Shown here: positions 1-8,864 of the stretch, piece by piece
Numbering within the stretch: position 1 is the stretch's first letter
How the letters are laid out: each line of letters begins with the position of its first letter
Position numbers and translations under genes: made by a program
Notes under the pieces: model-generated
Told to the model about the DNA's origin: nothing
Databases searched by the model: none
Seen by the model: only the letters and a program-made list of their open reading frames with translations
Source: Roseateles sp.
GTDB lineage: Bacteria > Pseudomonadota > Gammaproteobacteria > Burkholderiales > Burkholderiaceae_C
Reading direction: 5' to 3'
Assembly (NCBI GenBank): GCA_019234295.1
Contig: JAFALK010000040.1
Location: 1-43,176 of the forward strand
DNA length: 43,176 nt

Positions 1-665
1 TCGAGTACAAGCACAAGATCGGCCTGCCGGGCTTCGTGATGATCGAGCCCAAGCCGCGCGAGCCCAGCAAGCACCAGTACGACTTCGACGTGGCCACCGT
101 CTTTGGCATGCTCCAGCAATGGGGCCTGGAGAAGGAAGTGAAGGTCAATATCGAGGCCAATCACGCCACGCTGGCCGGCCACAGCTTCGAGCACGAGATC
201 GCCACCGCCAACGCGCTGGGCCTGTTCGGCTCCATCGACATGAACCGCGGCGACATGCAGTGCGGCTGGGACACCGACCAGTTCCCCAACAACATCCCCG
301 AGACCGCGCTGGCGATGTACTACATCCTGCAAGGCGGCGGCTTCACCCACGGCGGCCTGAATTTCGACGCCAAGGCGCGGCGCCAGTCGCTCGATGCGGA
401 AGACATGTTCCACGCCCACATCGGTGGCGTCGACGTGTGCGCCCGCGCCCTGCTGATCGCCGAAAAGATGATCCAGGACGGCGGCATGCAGAAGTTTGTG
501 GACCAGCGCTACGCCAGTTGGCAGGCGCCCTGGGCTCAGGACGTGCTGGCCGGCAAGAGCACGCTCGAGTCCGTGGCCGAGCACGCCTGGAACCGCAACA
601 TCGACCAGCCGCCTGCCTCGGGCCGCCAGGAGATGCTCGAAAACTGGTGCAACAGCTTCATCTGA
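1..665 (+). CDS. xylA: Xylose isomerase, C-terminal half (5' truncated by window edge)
   Basis: Converts D-xylose to D-xylulose in the cytoplasm, the first step of the isomerase pathway. The frame is open from base 3 and gives about 220 residues, roughly the C-terminal half of a family that is usually about 440 residues long. The metal-binding signature is plain: [12 protein letters not shown] supplies the Glu and His ligands, [16 protein letters not shown] supplies the Asp cluster, and GLNFDAK supplies the last Asp. The C-terminus [12 protein letters not shown] matches the family ending. The stop lies 15 bases before the beta-xylosidase start, so the two are probably co-transcribed and link xylose release to xylose catabolism. 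The start and any promoter lie outside the window. Confidence 0.97.
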   Translation, partial: EYKHKIGLPGFVMIEPKPREPSKHQYDFDVATVFGMLQQWGLEKEVKVNIEANHATLAGHSFEHEIATANALGLFGSIDMNRGDMQCGWDTDQFPNNIPETALAMYYILQGGGFTHGGLNFDAKARRQSLDAEDMFHAHIGGVDVCARALLIAEKMIQDGGMQKFVDQRYASWQAPWAQDVLAGKSTLESVAEHAWNRNIDQPPASGRQEMLENWCNSFI

Positions 666-680
666 GGCCACGGATCCGGC

Positions 681-2327
681 ATGTCTGAGTTCATTCAAAA
701 CCCGGTGCTGCCGGGTTTCCATCCCGATCCGTCGATCTGTCGCGTCGGCGACGACTACTACATCGCCACCTCCACTTTCGAGTGGTGGCCGGCGGTGCGC
801 ATCCACCACAGCAAAGATCTGGTGCACTGGCGGCACCGGTCCTACGCGGTCACGCGCAAGAGCCAGCTGGACCTGACGGGCCACCCCGACTCGGCCGGCA
901 TCTGGGCGCCTTGCCTGAGCTACGCCGACGGCCTGTTCTGGATGGTCTACACCGACGTGCGCAGCATGTACGGCGCGCACAAGGACGCGCACAACTACCT
1001 GATCACAGCCCCCAGCATCGACGGCCCCTGGAGCGAGCGCATCTATCTGAACAGCTCGGGCTTTGACGCCAGCATGTTCCACGACGAGGACGGCCGCCAC
1101 TGGCTGCTCAACCAGCAGTGGATTCATACGCCTGGCAAGCACAACTTCGACGGCATCGTGCTGCAGGAGTACGACCCCGAGGCGGGCCGCCTGGTGGGGC
1201 CGATCAAGAACATCTACGCTGGCACCGAGCTGCAGGTGGTCGAGGGCCCGCACCTCTACCGCCGCAAGGGCTGGTACTACCTGATGACGGCCGAGGGCGG
1301 CACCTTCTATGAGCATGCGGTGACGCTTGCCCGCTCGCGCCAGATCGACGGACCCTACGAGACCCTACCGGGCAACCCGCTGCTGACGGCCTGGAAGCAG
1401 CGCACGGACGGCCTGCAGCGCTCGGGTCATGCGAGTCTCGTGCAGACGCACAGCGGCGAGTGGATGATGGCCCATCTGTGCGGCCGGCCGCTCGAGTGGA
1501 GCGGCCCCCACGCGGAAAATAACGATCCGTCCGGCGGTTACCCGGCGCTGCACTGCCCGCTCGGCCGGGAGACCGGCCTGCAGCGCATTCATTGGCGTGA
1601 TGACGACTGGCCCGAGATTGAGGGCGGTGGCAACAAGCCGCATCTGCGCGTGGCCGCGCCTGACTTGACGCCGCACCCGTTCCCGGCCGAAGCCGCGCGT
1701 GACGATTTCGACTCGACCGTGCTGAGCCCGCACCTCAATTCGCTGCGCGTGCCCTTCGATGAGAGCTGGATCTCGCTGAGCGAACGCCCCGGGTGGCTGC
1801 GCCTCAAGGGCCGCGAGTCGCTGATGAGCCTTTTCGAGCAGAGCCTGGTCGCGCGGCGCCAGCAGCACTTCAACTGCCGAGCCGAGACGCGCCTGGACTT
1901 CGAGCCCACGCATTTCCAGCAGATGGCCGGCCTGGTGGCCTACTACAACACCTACAACCACGCCTATCTGCATGTGACTCGTGACCGCGACACCGGGGCA
2001 CGTGTGCTGAATCTGCACGTCAATCGAGACGGAAAGCTCAGCGAGGCCTGCCCGCCTCAGCCGCTCGCGCCCGGCGCGGTGGACCTGGCGGTGGAGTTCC
2101 GGCATGACCACTACCAGTTCCACTTCGCCCAGGACGGCCGGTGGAAGGCTGTGGGTCCGAAGCTCGACAGCGCCATGCTCAGCGACGAGGCCGCCACGCG
2201 CTTCGAGGACGGCTTCGCGCGCAGCTTCGGCTTCACCGGCAATTTCATCGGCCTGGCTTGCCAGGACCTGCGTGGCACGCGAAGAGCGGCCGACTTCGAT
2301 CACTTCAGCTACACGGAACTGGGCTGA
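681..2327 (+). CDS. Glycoside hydrolase family 43 beta-xylosidase
   Basis: A 548-residue protein predicted to release xylose from the non-reducing end of xylo-oligosaccharides; some relatives also act on arabinosides. The N-terminal five-bladed propeller shows the three GH43 acidic residues: D16 in HPDPS (general base), D129 in GFDASMFHD (pKa modulator) and E188 in VVEGPHLY (general acid). From about residue 330 the protein has the beta-sandwich C-terminal domain typical of long GH43 xylosidases of the XynB/GH43_11 type. There is no signal peptide, so it should act in the cytoplasm on imported oligomers. The ATG at 681 was chosen because the propeller starts immediately with NPVLPGFHPDPS. No strong Shine-Dalgarno is visible, so translation may be coupled to xylA. 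The sugar transporter follows 32 bases later. Confidence 0.95.
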   Translation: MSEFIQNPVLPGFHPDPSICRVGDDYYIATSTFEWWPAVRIHHSKDLVHWRHRSYAVTRKSQLDLTGHPDSAGIWAPCLSYADGLFWMVYTDVRSMYGAHKDAHNYLITAPSIDGPWSERIYLNSSGFDASMFHDEDGRHWLLNQQWIHTPGKHNFDGIVLQEYDPEAGRLVGPIKNIYAGTELQVVEGPHLYRRKGWYYLMTAEGGTFYEHAVTLARSRQIDGPYETLPGNPLLTAWKQRTDGLQRSGHASLVQTHSGEWMMAHLCGRPLEWSGPHAENNDPSGGYPALHCPLGRETGLQRIHWRDDDWPEIEGGGNKPHLRVAAPDLTPHPFPAEAARDDFDSTVLSPHLNSLRVPFDESWISLSERPGWLRLKGRESLMSLFEQSLVARRQQHFNCRAETRLDFEPTHFQQMAGLVAYYNTYNHAYLHVTRDRDTGARVLNLHVNRDGKLSEACPPQPLAPGAVDLAVEFRHDHYQFHFAQDGRWKAVGPKLDSAMLSDEAATRFEDGFARSFGFTGNFIGLACQDLRGTRRAADFDHFSYTELG

Positions 2328-2359
2328 ACGAGAAAACAAGAATCATCGGAGACAAGAGC

Positions 2360-3871
2360 GTGACGGGACACAAACTTTCCTTCGTCGAAAAGGCGGGCTA
2401 TAGCGCGGGTGACGCAGCGGCCAACTTGGTCTTCATGACCATGGTGCTGTTCCAGCTGAACTTCTACACCGACGTGTTCGGCCTCAGCGCCAACGCCGCT
2501 GCGGCCATCTTGCTGTGGCCGCGTCTGTGGGATGCCATCTTCGACCCCATCATGGGCGTGCTGGCCGACCGCACCGAGACGCGCTGGGGCAAGTTCCGTC
2601 CCTGGATCCTGTGGACCATGGTGCCCTGGTGCGTGGTGATGGTCCTGGCCTACACCACGCCGGACAAGAGCTGGGGGTGGAGCACCGGCATGCTGGTGGC
2701 CTACGCGGGCATCACCAACTCCGTGCTGATGACGCTGTACTCGATGAACAACATGCCGTACTCCGCTCTGGGTGGCGTCATGACGGCCGACCTGGACGAA
2801 CGCAACAAGCTCAACTCCTATCGCTTCGTCTCGGTCAACATCGCGCAGTTCATCGTCGGCGGTTTCACGCTGCCGCTCGTGTCCAAATTCGCGCAGGGGC
2901 ATGACCGCCAGTACGGCTGGCACATGACCATGACGATCTGGGCCGTGGCCTGCCTCGTGCTGTTCCTGGTCACGTTCCTGAGCACGAAGGAGCGGATCAA
3001 ACCCGTGGCGCCGGTGAAATCCTCGCCGAGGCAAGACTTCGCCGATCTGCTGAAGAACGGCCCCTGGATCGCCCTGGTCCTCTACACGGTCTTCCATTTC
3101 GGCATGCTCGCCCTGCGTGGTGGTGCCCATTACAACTACTACCACCACTACGCCGACAAAGCCTCGATGTTCGATTTCGTTCAGATGCTGGGCCTGACCA
3201 CGCCGGACATGGCCGGCACGGGCAGCCTCGCCGATACGCTCGGCTACATCGTCCACGGCACCCGCGATCAACTGGTCAGCTCCAACGTGGCCGACGTGTT
3301 CAACAGCATCGTCAACATGGTGGGCTTCGGCACCACGGTCATCGTCATCATGCTGTCCACGGGCCTGGCGGAACGCTTCGGCCGCCGCTCGGTGGCGATC
3401 GTCTGCTTCGGCCTGGCCACGATCAACGCCTTCGCCATGTACCTGCTGGCGCCCACGGCTGTCTGGGGCATGGTCGGGCTGGCTTTCACGGGCTCGCTCG
3501 TCTATGCACCGACCTGCGCCATCATGTGGTCGATGTATGCCGACGCGGCCGACTACTCCGAGTGGCAGACCGGCCGCCGCTTCACCGGCATGGTGTTTGC
3601 GACGATCGGCTTCTCGCTCAAGGCCGGTCTGGCCCTGGGCTCGGCCAGCCTACTGTGGTTCTTGGCCGGCTTCTACGGCTACGACACCCAGGCTCCGGCC
3701 GCGGCCAATGCCATCGAGGGCTATCGGGTGAGCTCCAGCATCGTCGTCGGCCTCTTGTTCGCGGGCTGCACGATCTGCCTGATCGCCAACAAGCTCAGCA
3801 AGGACACCACGCAGAAGATGGCCGATGAACTGGCACAGCGGCGCCGCGACGCCGGCCTCGTACCAGCCTGA
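2360..3871 (+). CDS. GPH-family (MFS) sugar:cation symporter
   Basis: A polytopic inner-membrane protein of about 503 residues in the glycoside-pentoside-hexuronide:cation symporter family (MelB/XynT/XylP-like), predicted to import xylosides or xylo-oligosaccharides. About twelve hydrophobic helices can be traced. Family signatures include DAIFDPIMGVLADRTETRWGKFRPW near the N-terminus and the D-DERNKLNSYR loop. I chose the GTG at 2360 because GGAGA lies seven bases upstream and the family N-terminus (KLSFVEKAGYSAGDAAANL) starts just after it. The reading frame stays open much further upstream, but that part overlaps the GH43 gene in another frame. It sits between xylosidase and beta-glucosidase, which supports an oligosaccharide substrate. 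Exact substrate and cation are not determinable. Confidence 0.92.
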   Translation: MTGHKLSFVEKAGYSAGDAAANLVFMTMVLFQLNFYTDVFGLSANAAAAILLWPRLWDAIFDPIMGVLADRTETRWGKFRPWILWTMVPWCVVMVLAYTTPDKSWGWSTGMLVAYAGITNSVLMTLYSMNNMPYSALGGVMTADLDERNKLNSYRFVSVNIAQFIVGGFTLPLVSKFAQGHDRQYGWHMTMTIWAVACLVLFLVTFLSTKERIKPVAPVKSSPRQDFADLLKNGPWIALVLYTVFHFGMLALRGGAHYNYYHHYADKASMFDFVQMLGLTTPDMAGTGSLADTLGYIVHGTRDQLVSSNVADVFNSIVNMVGFGTTVIVIMLSTGLAERFGRRSVAIVCFGLATINAFAMYLLAPTAVWGMVGLAFTGSLVYAPTCAIMWSMYADAADYSEWQTGRRFTGMVFATIGFSLKAGLALGSASLLWFLAGFYGYDTQAPAAANAIEGYRVSSSIVVGLLFAGCTICLIANKLSKDTTQKMADELAQRRRDAGLVPA

Positions 3872-4039
3872 TCCAAGGGACGAGACCACGACCCAGGTGT
3901 GGTCTCCAGCTTCGCGACTTCCTGTTCTGAAACGTCGCTTTTTCGGTTTATGAGTAGTGACCCTAGTACCGCGCATGGGACCAATCCACTTAAATAGTTC
4001 GACAACAAAAATAATTAAAGGCCGCATGACAGTGGAAAC

Positions 4040-4053
4040 TGACAACGCTGTCA
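4040..4053. promoter_or_regulatory. LacI-family-type operator upstream of the GH1 gene
   Basis: The 14-base site TGACAACGCTGTCA is symmetrical at 12 of 14 positions around a central CG, the layout of LacI/GalR family operators. It lies 30 bases before the beta-glucosidase start in the 212-base gap 3872-4083. That gap also has an AT-rich stretch (about 3991-4018) that could be an UP element or promoter, but no convincing -35/-10 pair could be assigned. No LacI-family gene is present in the window, so the regulator would be encoded elsewhere. Confidence 0.55.
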
Positions 4054-4083
4054 TCAATCACAACAGGCCCTGAGACAAGCACC

Positions 4084-5469
4084 ATGCCCATTGCTTCGCC
4101 CCTTGCCGAGACCACCGCGCAACGTCTGCTGTCGGACCGGGTGCGCGCCTGCCTCGGCCCCGATTTCGTCTGGGGCGTGGCCACCTCGTCCTACCAGATC
4201 GAGGGCGGCGTGGGGCAGGGCGGCCGTGGCGAAAGCATCTGGGACCGCTTCTGCGCGACGCCGGGCAAGGTGCGAAACGGCGACAGCGGCCGCATCGCTT
4301 GCGATCACGTGAATCGCTGGCCCGAGGACCTGGACCTGATCCAGGCCGGCGGCTTCGGCGCCTACCGCTTCTCGATCGCTTGGCCGCGCGTCCAGCCCGA
4401 TGGCGGCGCCGGCTCGGCCGGATGGAACAGCGAAGGCCTTGGCTTTTACGACCGACTCGTGGACGGCATGCTCGAGCGCGGCCTGGCGCCGCATGCCACG
4501 CTCTATCACTGGGACCTGCCCCAGGCCCTGCAGGACGTGGGCGGCTGGACGGTGCGAGAGACCGCGCAGCGTTTTGCCGACTACGCCGAGCAGATGGGCC
4601 GCCGCCTCGGCGACCGCCTGGCCAGCCTGTCCACTCACAACGAACCCTGGTGCACCGCCATCCTCGGGCACCTGACGGGCCAGTTCGCACCCGGTTGGAC
4701 CGACGAAGGCGCGATGGCCCAGACCTCGCACCATCTGCTGCTCTCGCACGGCCTGGCCCTGCAGGCCCTGCGCGCCGCCGGCGTGAGCTGCCCACTGGGC
4801 ATCGTGCTCAATATGAGCTCGGCCTCGGCTGCCAGCGACGATCCGGCCGATGTCCGCCTCGCCGAGCGCGAATACGCACGCATGGTGCGCTGGTTCATCG
4901 AGCCGCTGCTCCTGGGGCGCTACCCGCCCGAGGCCGAATGGCTGGCACCCATGCAGCGCGAGGGCGACATGGCGCTCATCGCGCAGCCGCTGGATTTCCT
5001 TGGCGTTAACTACTACACCCGCATCTGGGCCAGCAGCCAAGGACTGCCCGCACCGCGCCCCCATGGCGTGACCGACATGGGCTGGGAGATCTACCCCAGC
5101 GGCCTCTCGGAACTGCTGCTGCGGCTGCACAGCGATTACCGCCTGCCGCCCGTCATGATCACCGAGAACGGCATGGCCAACCCTGACAGCGTGCAGGCGG
5201 GCCGCGTGCCCGACCTCGCCCGCATTGACTACCTGCGCCAGCACCTCGAGGCCTTGGCCGATGCCAAGGCCGCCGGGGTGGACCTGCGCGGCTATTTCGC
5301 CTGGAGCCTGCTCGACAACTTCGAGTGGGACAGCGGCTATGGCAAGCGCTTCGGCCTGGTCCATGTGGACTACGCCACCCAAGTCCGCACGCCCAAAGAC
5401 AGCTATCGCTGGATGCAGCAGAACCTGAAACAGGTCAAACAAGAGGTGGGCACCACCGGTGCCAGCTGA
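4084..5469 (+). CDS. Glycoside hydrolase family 1 beta-glucosidase
   Basis: A 461-residue retaining beta-glycosidase of the (beta/alpha)8 barrel GH1 family, about the usual length for bacterial BglA/BglB enzymes. It opens with FVWGVATSSYQIEGG, the GH1 N-terminal signature. The acid/base is E187 in THNEP and the nucleophile is E361 in ITENG. The distal signature YFAWSLLDNFEWDSGYGKRFGLVHVDY is intact. There is no signal peptide, so it should be cytoplasmic and hydrolyse cellobiose-like or other beta-linked disaccharides brought in by the neighbouring transporter. A LacI-type operator sits just upstream, and the TonB-dependent receptor follows after 137 bases. In that gap (5470-5606) I see only the receptor's Shine-Dalgarno. 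Confidence 0.96.
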   Translation: MPIASPLAETTAQRLLSDRVRACLGPDFVWGVATSSYQIEGGVGQGGRGESIWDRFCATPGKVRNGDSGRIACDHVNRWPEDLDLIQAGGFGAYRFSIAWPRVQPDGGAGSAGWNSEGLGFYDRLVDGMLERGLAPHATLYHWDLPQALQDVGGWTVRETAQRFADYAEQMGRRLGDRLASLSTHNEPWCTAILGHLTGQFAPGWTDEGAMAQTSHHLLLSHGLALQALRAAGVSCPLGIVLNMSSASAASDDPADVRLAEREYARMVRWFIEPLLLGRYPPEAEWLAPMQREGDMALIAQPLDFLGVNYYTRIWASSQGLPAPRPHGVTDMGWEIYPSGLSELLLRLHSDYRLPPVMITENGMANPDSVQAGRVPDLARIDYLRQHLEALADAKAAGVDLRGYFAWSLLDNFEWDSGYGKRFGLVHVDYATQVRTPKDSYRWMQQNLKQVKQEVGTTGAS

Positions 5470-5606
5470 CCACGCTCCCATTGATAAGAAAAAGAAGGCC
5501 CACCAAGGCCGCTCGAGAAGTTCCTAGCAGTCGATCCGTTTGTGCAGTACCCGACGCCGTGCAGGCCCCGCCGCGCGCGGCCCATCGTCCGAATCAGAGG
5601 AGACAT

Positions 5607-8600
5607 ATGAAAAGAGCTCAGACCCCTCGCCAGCGCCGCGTTGCGCTGAAGCCCGTGGCCGCCGCGTGCGCGGCCACCTTGACCCTGTTCGCCCAGGCAA
5701 CACAGGCCCAGCAAACTGCACCGGCCGACACGGCTCCCGCCACGGCCACACTGGAGACCGTCGTCGTCACCGGCATCCGCCAGTCGTTGGAAACCTCGCT
5801 GAACCTCAAGCGCGAGTCCCGCGGCATGGTCGACGGCATCGTGGCCGAAGACATCGGCAAGTTCCCCGACACCAACCTCGCCGAATCGATGCAGCGCATC
5901 GCCGGCGTGTCCATCGACCGCAATTCCAGCGGAGAAGGCTCCAAGGTGACGGTGCGCGGCGTCGGCCCGGAATTCAACATGGTGCTGTTGAACGGTCGGC
6001 AAATGCCGACGTCGTCCGGCGGTGCGCGCGCCTTCGACTTTGCCAACCTGTCCTCCGATGCGGTGTCCGCACTGGAGGTTTACAAGACTGCCCGGGCCTC
6101 GTCGCCGACGGGCGGTATCGGCGCTACGATCAACATCAAGACGGCTCGTCCGCTCGACCTGCGCGACAGGGTTGCCAACATCGGCATCAAGGCCAACTAT
6201 GACGAATCCCTCTCCCGTCTGCCGGATGAGCTGAGGGGCTCGAAGGTCACTCCTGAAATCTCCGGCATTTATAGCGATACCTTCGCTGACCGCACGATCG
6301 GCATCGCGATCAACGGCAGCTACTCCAAGCGCAACTCGGGCTCCAACAACGCGTTCACCGGAAACGGCTGGCAAACACAAGCCATCACGAACGGTGCTTC
6401 AGGTACTGCGTATGACGGCGTTCCGGCCGGCAACCTGGTGAATTTCCCCACCAGCGGCTTCGTCACGCATACGAATGATGTGCGGTACCGGGTGACCGAC
6501 TTGGAGCGTGAGCGCCTGAACGGTCAGGTTGTCTTGCAGTACGCCCCATCGAAGGACTTGAAGTTCACGCTTGACAACACGCTTGCCGTCAACACCGTCA
6601 AGTCGCGAGCCGTCGAGAACTCCGCCTGGTTCGGCCCGTCTTACTCCGGCCCCTTGAATGGCTCCCCCCCAACGACGTTCGCCACGACGGGTCAAGTCTC
6701 CGACCCGATCATCCAGACCGCCACCTGGGACGGAACGCACGACTATGCGATGTACGCCGCCCAGTTCGCGACGAAGACCAAGCTCAACTCGACCGGTTTG
6801 AACGCGGCATGGAAGGTTAGCGAGAAACTGAACGTCGAGTTTGACGCTCACTCGTCGACCTCCAAGACTCGTCCGGACAGCCCCTACGGCGACAACTCTG
6901 TCATTGACCTGGCGCTGTTCGACCAGGGCAACACGACGATGTATTACAACCAGAAGTTCCCGGTCATGAGCTCGCCAGGCTTGGTCTACGACCCGAACAA
7001 GACCACCGTCACGGGTTCTCAGTTCCAAAACGACTTGTCCGACCAGAAGGTCGACCAGGGACAGCTGCACGCCACCTACAACCTGAGCTCCGAGGACAAG
7101 CTGCTCGCTGGTTTGGGCTTCACCAAGCTGAATAACCGCGTGGCCAGCGTCAACAACTTCCATGGCGACTGGGGCGGCATCGGTCCTCAAGGCTCGTTCA
7201 AGAACGTGAACGTATCCCAGTACAGCCTCCCAAGCTTCTTCAGCCAGATCCCCGGCCACAACGACCCGCGCCAGTTCCCGACGTTCTTCGTGCCAGACTT
7301 CAACGCACTGGTTGCTCAGGCCATCAAGAACGCTCAGTCGTATCGTCCGACGTCGCTCGGTGCTGGCAGCCCGCTGAGTCAGGCAGACGCAGTGGCGTAC
7401 TTCGCGCCACTGCCGGACTACACAAGCGGCAACGACTGGCGCACCACGGAGAAGTCCACCTCGGTTTACGGTCAGTGGGACCATGCCTTCGAAGCGCTGC
7501 CGATGAATGTGTCGGTTGGCCTGCGCTATGAGAGCACCAATATCACTTCGTCTTCACAGGTCACCGCTTACTCTGGTACTGACTGGTACGCGGAAAACGA
7601 GGTGAATCTGACTGGCGGGGCCAGTACCTTTGGTACCAAGACGGGCAAGTACAACTATGTGCTGCCGAGCATTGACTGGGACATGGACCTGACATCGGAC
7701 GTCAAAGTGCGTGCCAGCTACGGCGTCAACATTGGTCGACCCAATTTCGGGGACATGTTGGGCGGGGTCAGTCTGAACCCGAACTCAGGACGCTACAACA
7801 TCCACGGCTCGGGTTCGACCGGTGATCCTGCACTGAAGCCGCTGAAGTCCAAGAACCTTGACCTGTCCCTGGAGTTCTACTACGCCAAGTCGTCGTATGT
7901 GGCAGTTGGCGCCTTCTACAAGCAGGTGACGGACTTCTTCAGCACGAAGGTTGTCCAGTTGACCTTCCCCGGCCTGAACCAGCCCGCAAGCGGCCAGTAT
8001 TTCGACGCCGCCCGCGCGGCGGGTATCCCCGCCGATGCGCCCAAGCTCCTGCGCAACTACATCTTCCAGCACTACAACGGCTTGCCGGGTGTCACGGTCA
8101 CGGATGCAAGCGACCCGACCTTCCTGAAGGGCGACATCTTGGGGACCGTCCCAGGTGCTCAGCCGCTGGTGTTCGATATCTCGACCCCGTCCAATGGAGC
8201 CAGCGACAGCATCAAGGGCTTGGAGCTCAACTTCCAGCACATGTTTGGCAAGAGTGGCTTCGGCATTTCGGGTAACTACACCATCGTGACGAGTGGGCTG
8301 AAGTTCAACGACAACAGCACCAGCGATAGTCCGCAGTCCGGCTTGGTGGGTATCAGCGATTCTGCCAACTTGGTGGGCTTCTTCGAAAACGACTCGTGGT
8401 CTATCCGCGGTGCCTACAACTGGCGCGGCCAGTTCCTCGCGGCACGGACGAACGGCGGCGCCAACGACCCCGTGTACACCGAGCCTTATGGTCAGATTGA
8501 TGCGTCAATTGGCTACAAGTGGGGCAAGAACCTGACCCTGCAGGCGGACTTGCTGAACTTGAATGATGGCTACATCCGCCAGCATGGTCGCAGCAAGAAC

Positions 8601-8663
8601 GAAGTCTTGGCCAACATTCAGACCGGCCGACGTTACCTGATCGGTGCCCGCTATAGCTTCTAA
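5607..8663 (+). CDS. TonB-dependent receptor, Xanthomonas/Caulobacter-type carbohydrate receptor
   Basis: A 1018-residue outer-membrane beta-barrel of the large TonB-dependent receptor class (the TonB-Xanth-Caul/TIGR01782 type), which in other bacteria imports oligosaccharides. The start at 5607 has AGAGGAGA a few bases upstream. The frame is open further upstream but has no signal peptide there. Residues 1-34 are a signal peptide ending ATQAQ. A TonB-box-like ETVVVTG lies at about 50-56, followed by the plug domain (IGKFPDTNLAESMQRIAGVSIDR and VRGVGPEFNMVLLNGRQMPT). The barrel ends in YLIGARYSF with terminal phenylalanine, as needed for outer-membrane insertion. Its place between glycosidases and the halogenase cassette suggests an oligosaccharide or glycoconjugate substrate. 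Codon use is looser in the barrel (more T-ending codons) than in the neighbours. Confidence 0.95.
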   Translation: MKRAQTPRQRRVALKPVAAACAATLTLFAQATQAQQTAPADTAPATATLETVVVTGIRQSLETSLNLKRESRGMVDGIVAEDIGKFPDTNLAESMQRIAGVSIDRNSSGEGSKVTVRGVGPEFNMVLLNGRQMPTSSGGARAFDFANLSSDAVSALEVYKTARASSPTGGIGATINIKTARPLDLRDRVANIGIKANYDESLSRLPDELRGSKVTPEISGIYSDTFADRTIGIAINGSYSKRNSGSNNAFTGNGWQTQAITNGASGTAYDGVPAGNLVNFPTSGFVTHTNDVRYRVTDLERERLNGQVVLQYAPSKDLKFTLDNTLAVNTVKSRAVENSAWFGPSYSGPLNGSPPTTFATTGQVSDPIIQTATWDGTHDYAMYAAQFATKTKLNSTGLNAAWKVSEKLNVEFDAHSSTSKTRPDSPYGDNSVIDLALFDQGNTTMYYNQKFPVMSSPGLVYDPNKTTVTGSQFQNDLSDQKVDQGQLHATYNLSSEDKLLAGLGFTKLNNRVASVNNFHGDWGGIGPQGSFKNVNVSQYSLPSFFSQIPGHNDPRQFPTFFVPDFNALVAQAIKNAQSYRPTSLGAGSPLSQADAVAYFAPLPDYTSGNDWRTTEKSTSVYGQWDHAFEALPMNVSVGLRYESTNITSSSQVTAYSGTDWYAENEVNLTGGASTFGTKTGKYNYVLPSIDWDMDLTSDVKVRASYGVNIGRPNFGDMLGGVSLNPNSGRYNIHGSGSTGDPALKPLKSKNLDLSLEFYYAKSSYVAVGAFYKQVTDFFSTKVVQLTFPGLNQPASGQYFDAARAAGIPADAPKLLRNYIFQHYNGLPGVTVTDASDPTFLKGDILGTVPGAQPLVFDISTPSNGASDSIKGLELNFQHMFGKSGFGISGNYTIVTSGLKFNDNSTSDSPQSGLVGISDSANLVGFFENDSWSIRGAYNWRGQFLAARTNGGANDPVYTEPYGQIDASIGYKWGKNLTLQADLLNLNDGYIRQHGRSKNEVLANIQTGRRYLIGARYSF

Positions 8664-8710
8664 GCGAAAGCCGATACTCGATAGGCGATAAGCCACAAGC
8701 GATAAGCGCA

Positions 8711-8751
8711 GGCGCGCGGCGACTGTCCTTTTGGGGCAGATGCCGCGCGCC
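8711..8751. terminator. Long GC-rich stem-loop after the TonB receptor
   Basis: A perfect 10-base inverted repeat (GGCGCGCGGC / GCCGCGCGCC) encloses a second 6-pair stem (CTGTCC / GGGCAG, one G-U) with a TTTTG loop. It lies 47 bases after the receptor stop. It lacks a clean U-tract, so it may be a weak or factor-assisted terminator, or an mRNA 3' stabilising element separating the abundant receptor message from the halogenase cassette. Just upstream (8668-8708) there are three short GATA-AG/GATAGG-like direct repeats of unknown meaning. Confidence 0.5.
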
Positions 8752-8864
8752 CAGTGCCTTATGTTGGCCGAGCGGGTGCTTGTCGCCTGCCCAGCCAAAT
8801 TCCTTTGCAGAATTCTTCGGCCTTTGCGGTTTGCCACGCAGCCGCATGGCCCATACTTTCCGGA

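Noticed and set aside
5481..5509. TTGATA as a -35 element for the TonB receptor
   Set aside because: No -10-like hexamer lies at a suitable spacing downstream.
5325..5606. Upstream extension of the TonB receptor frame
   Set aside because: It overlaps the GH1 gene out of frame; the start at 5607 has a Shine-Dalgarno and a signal peptide.
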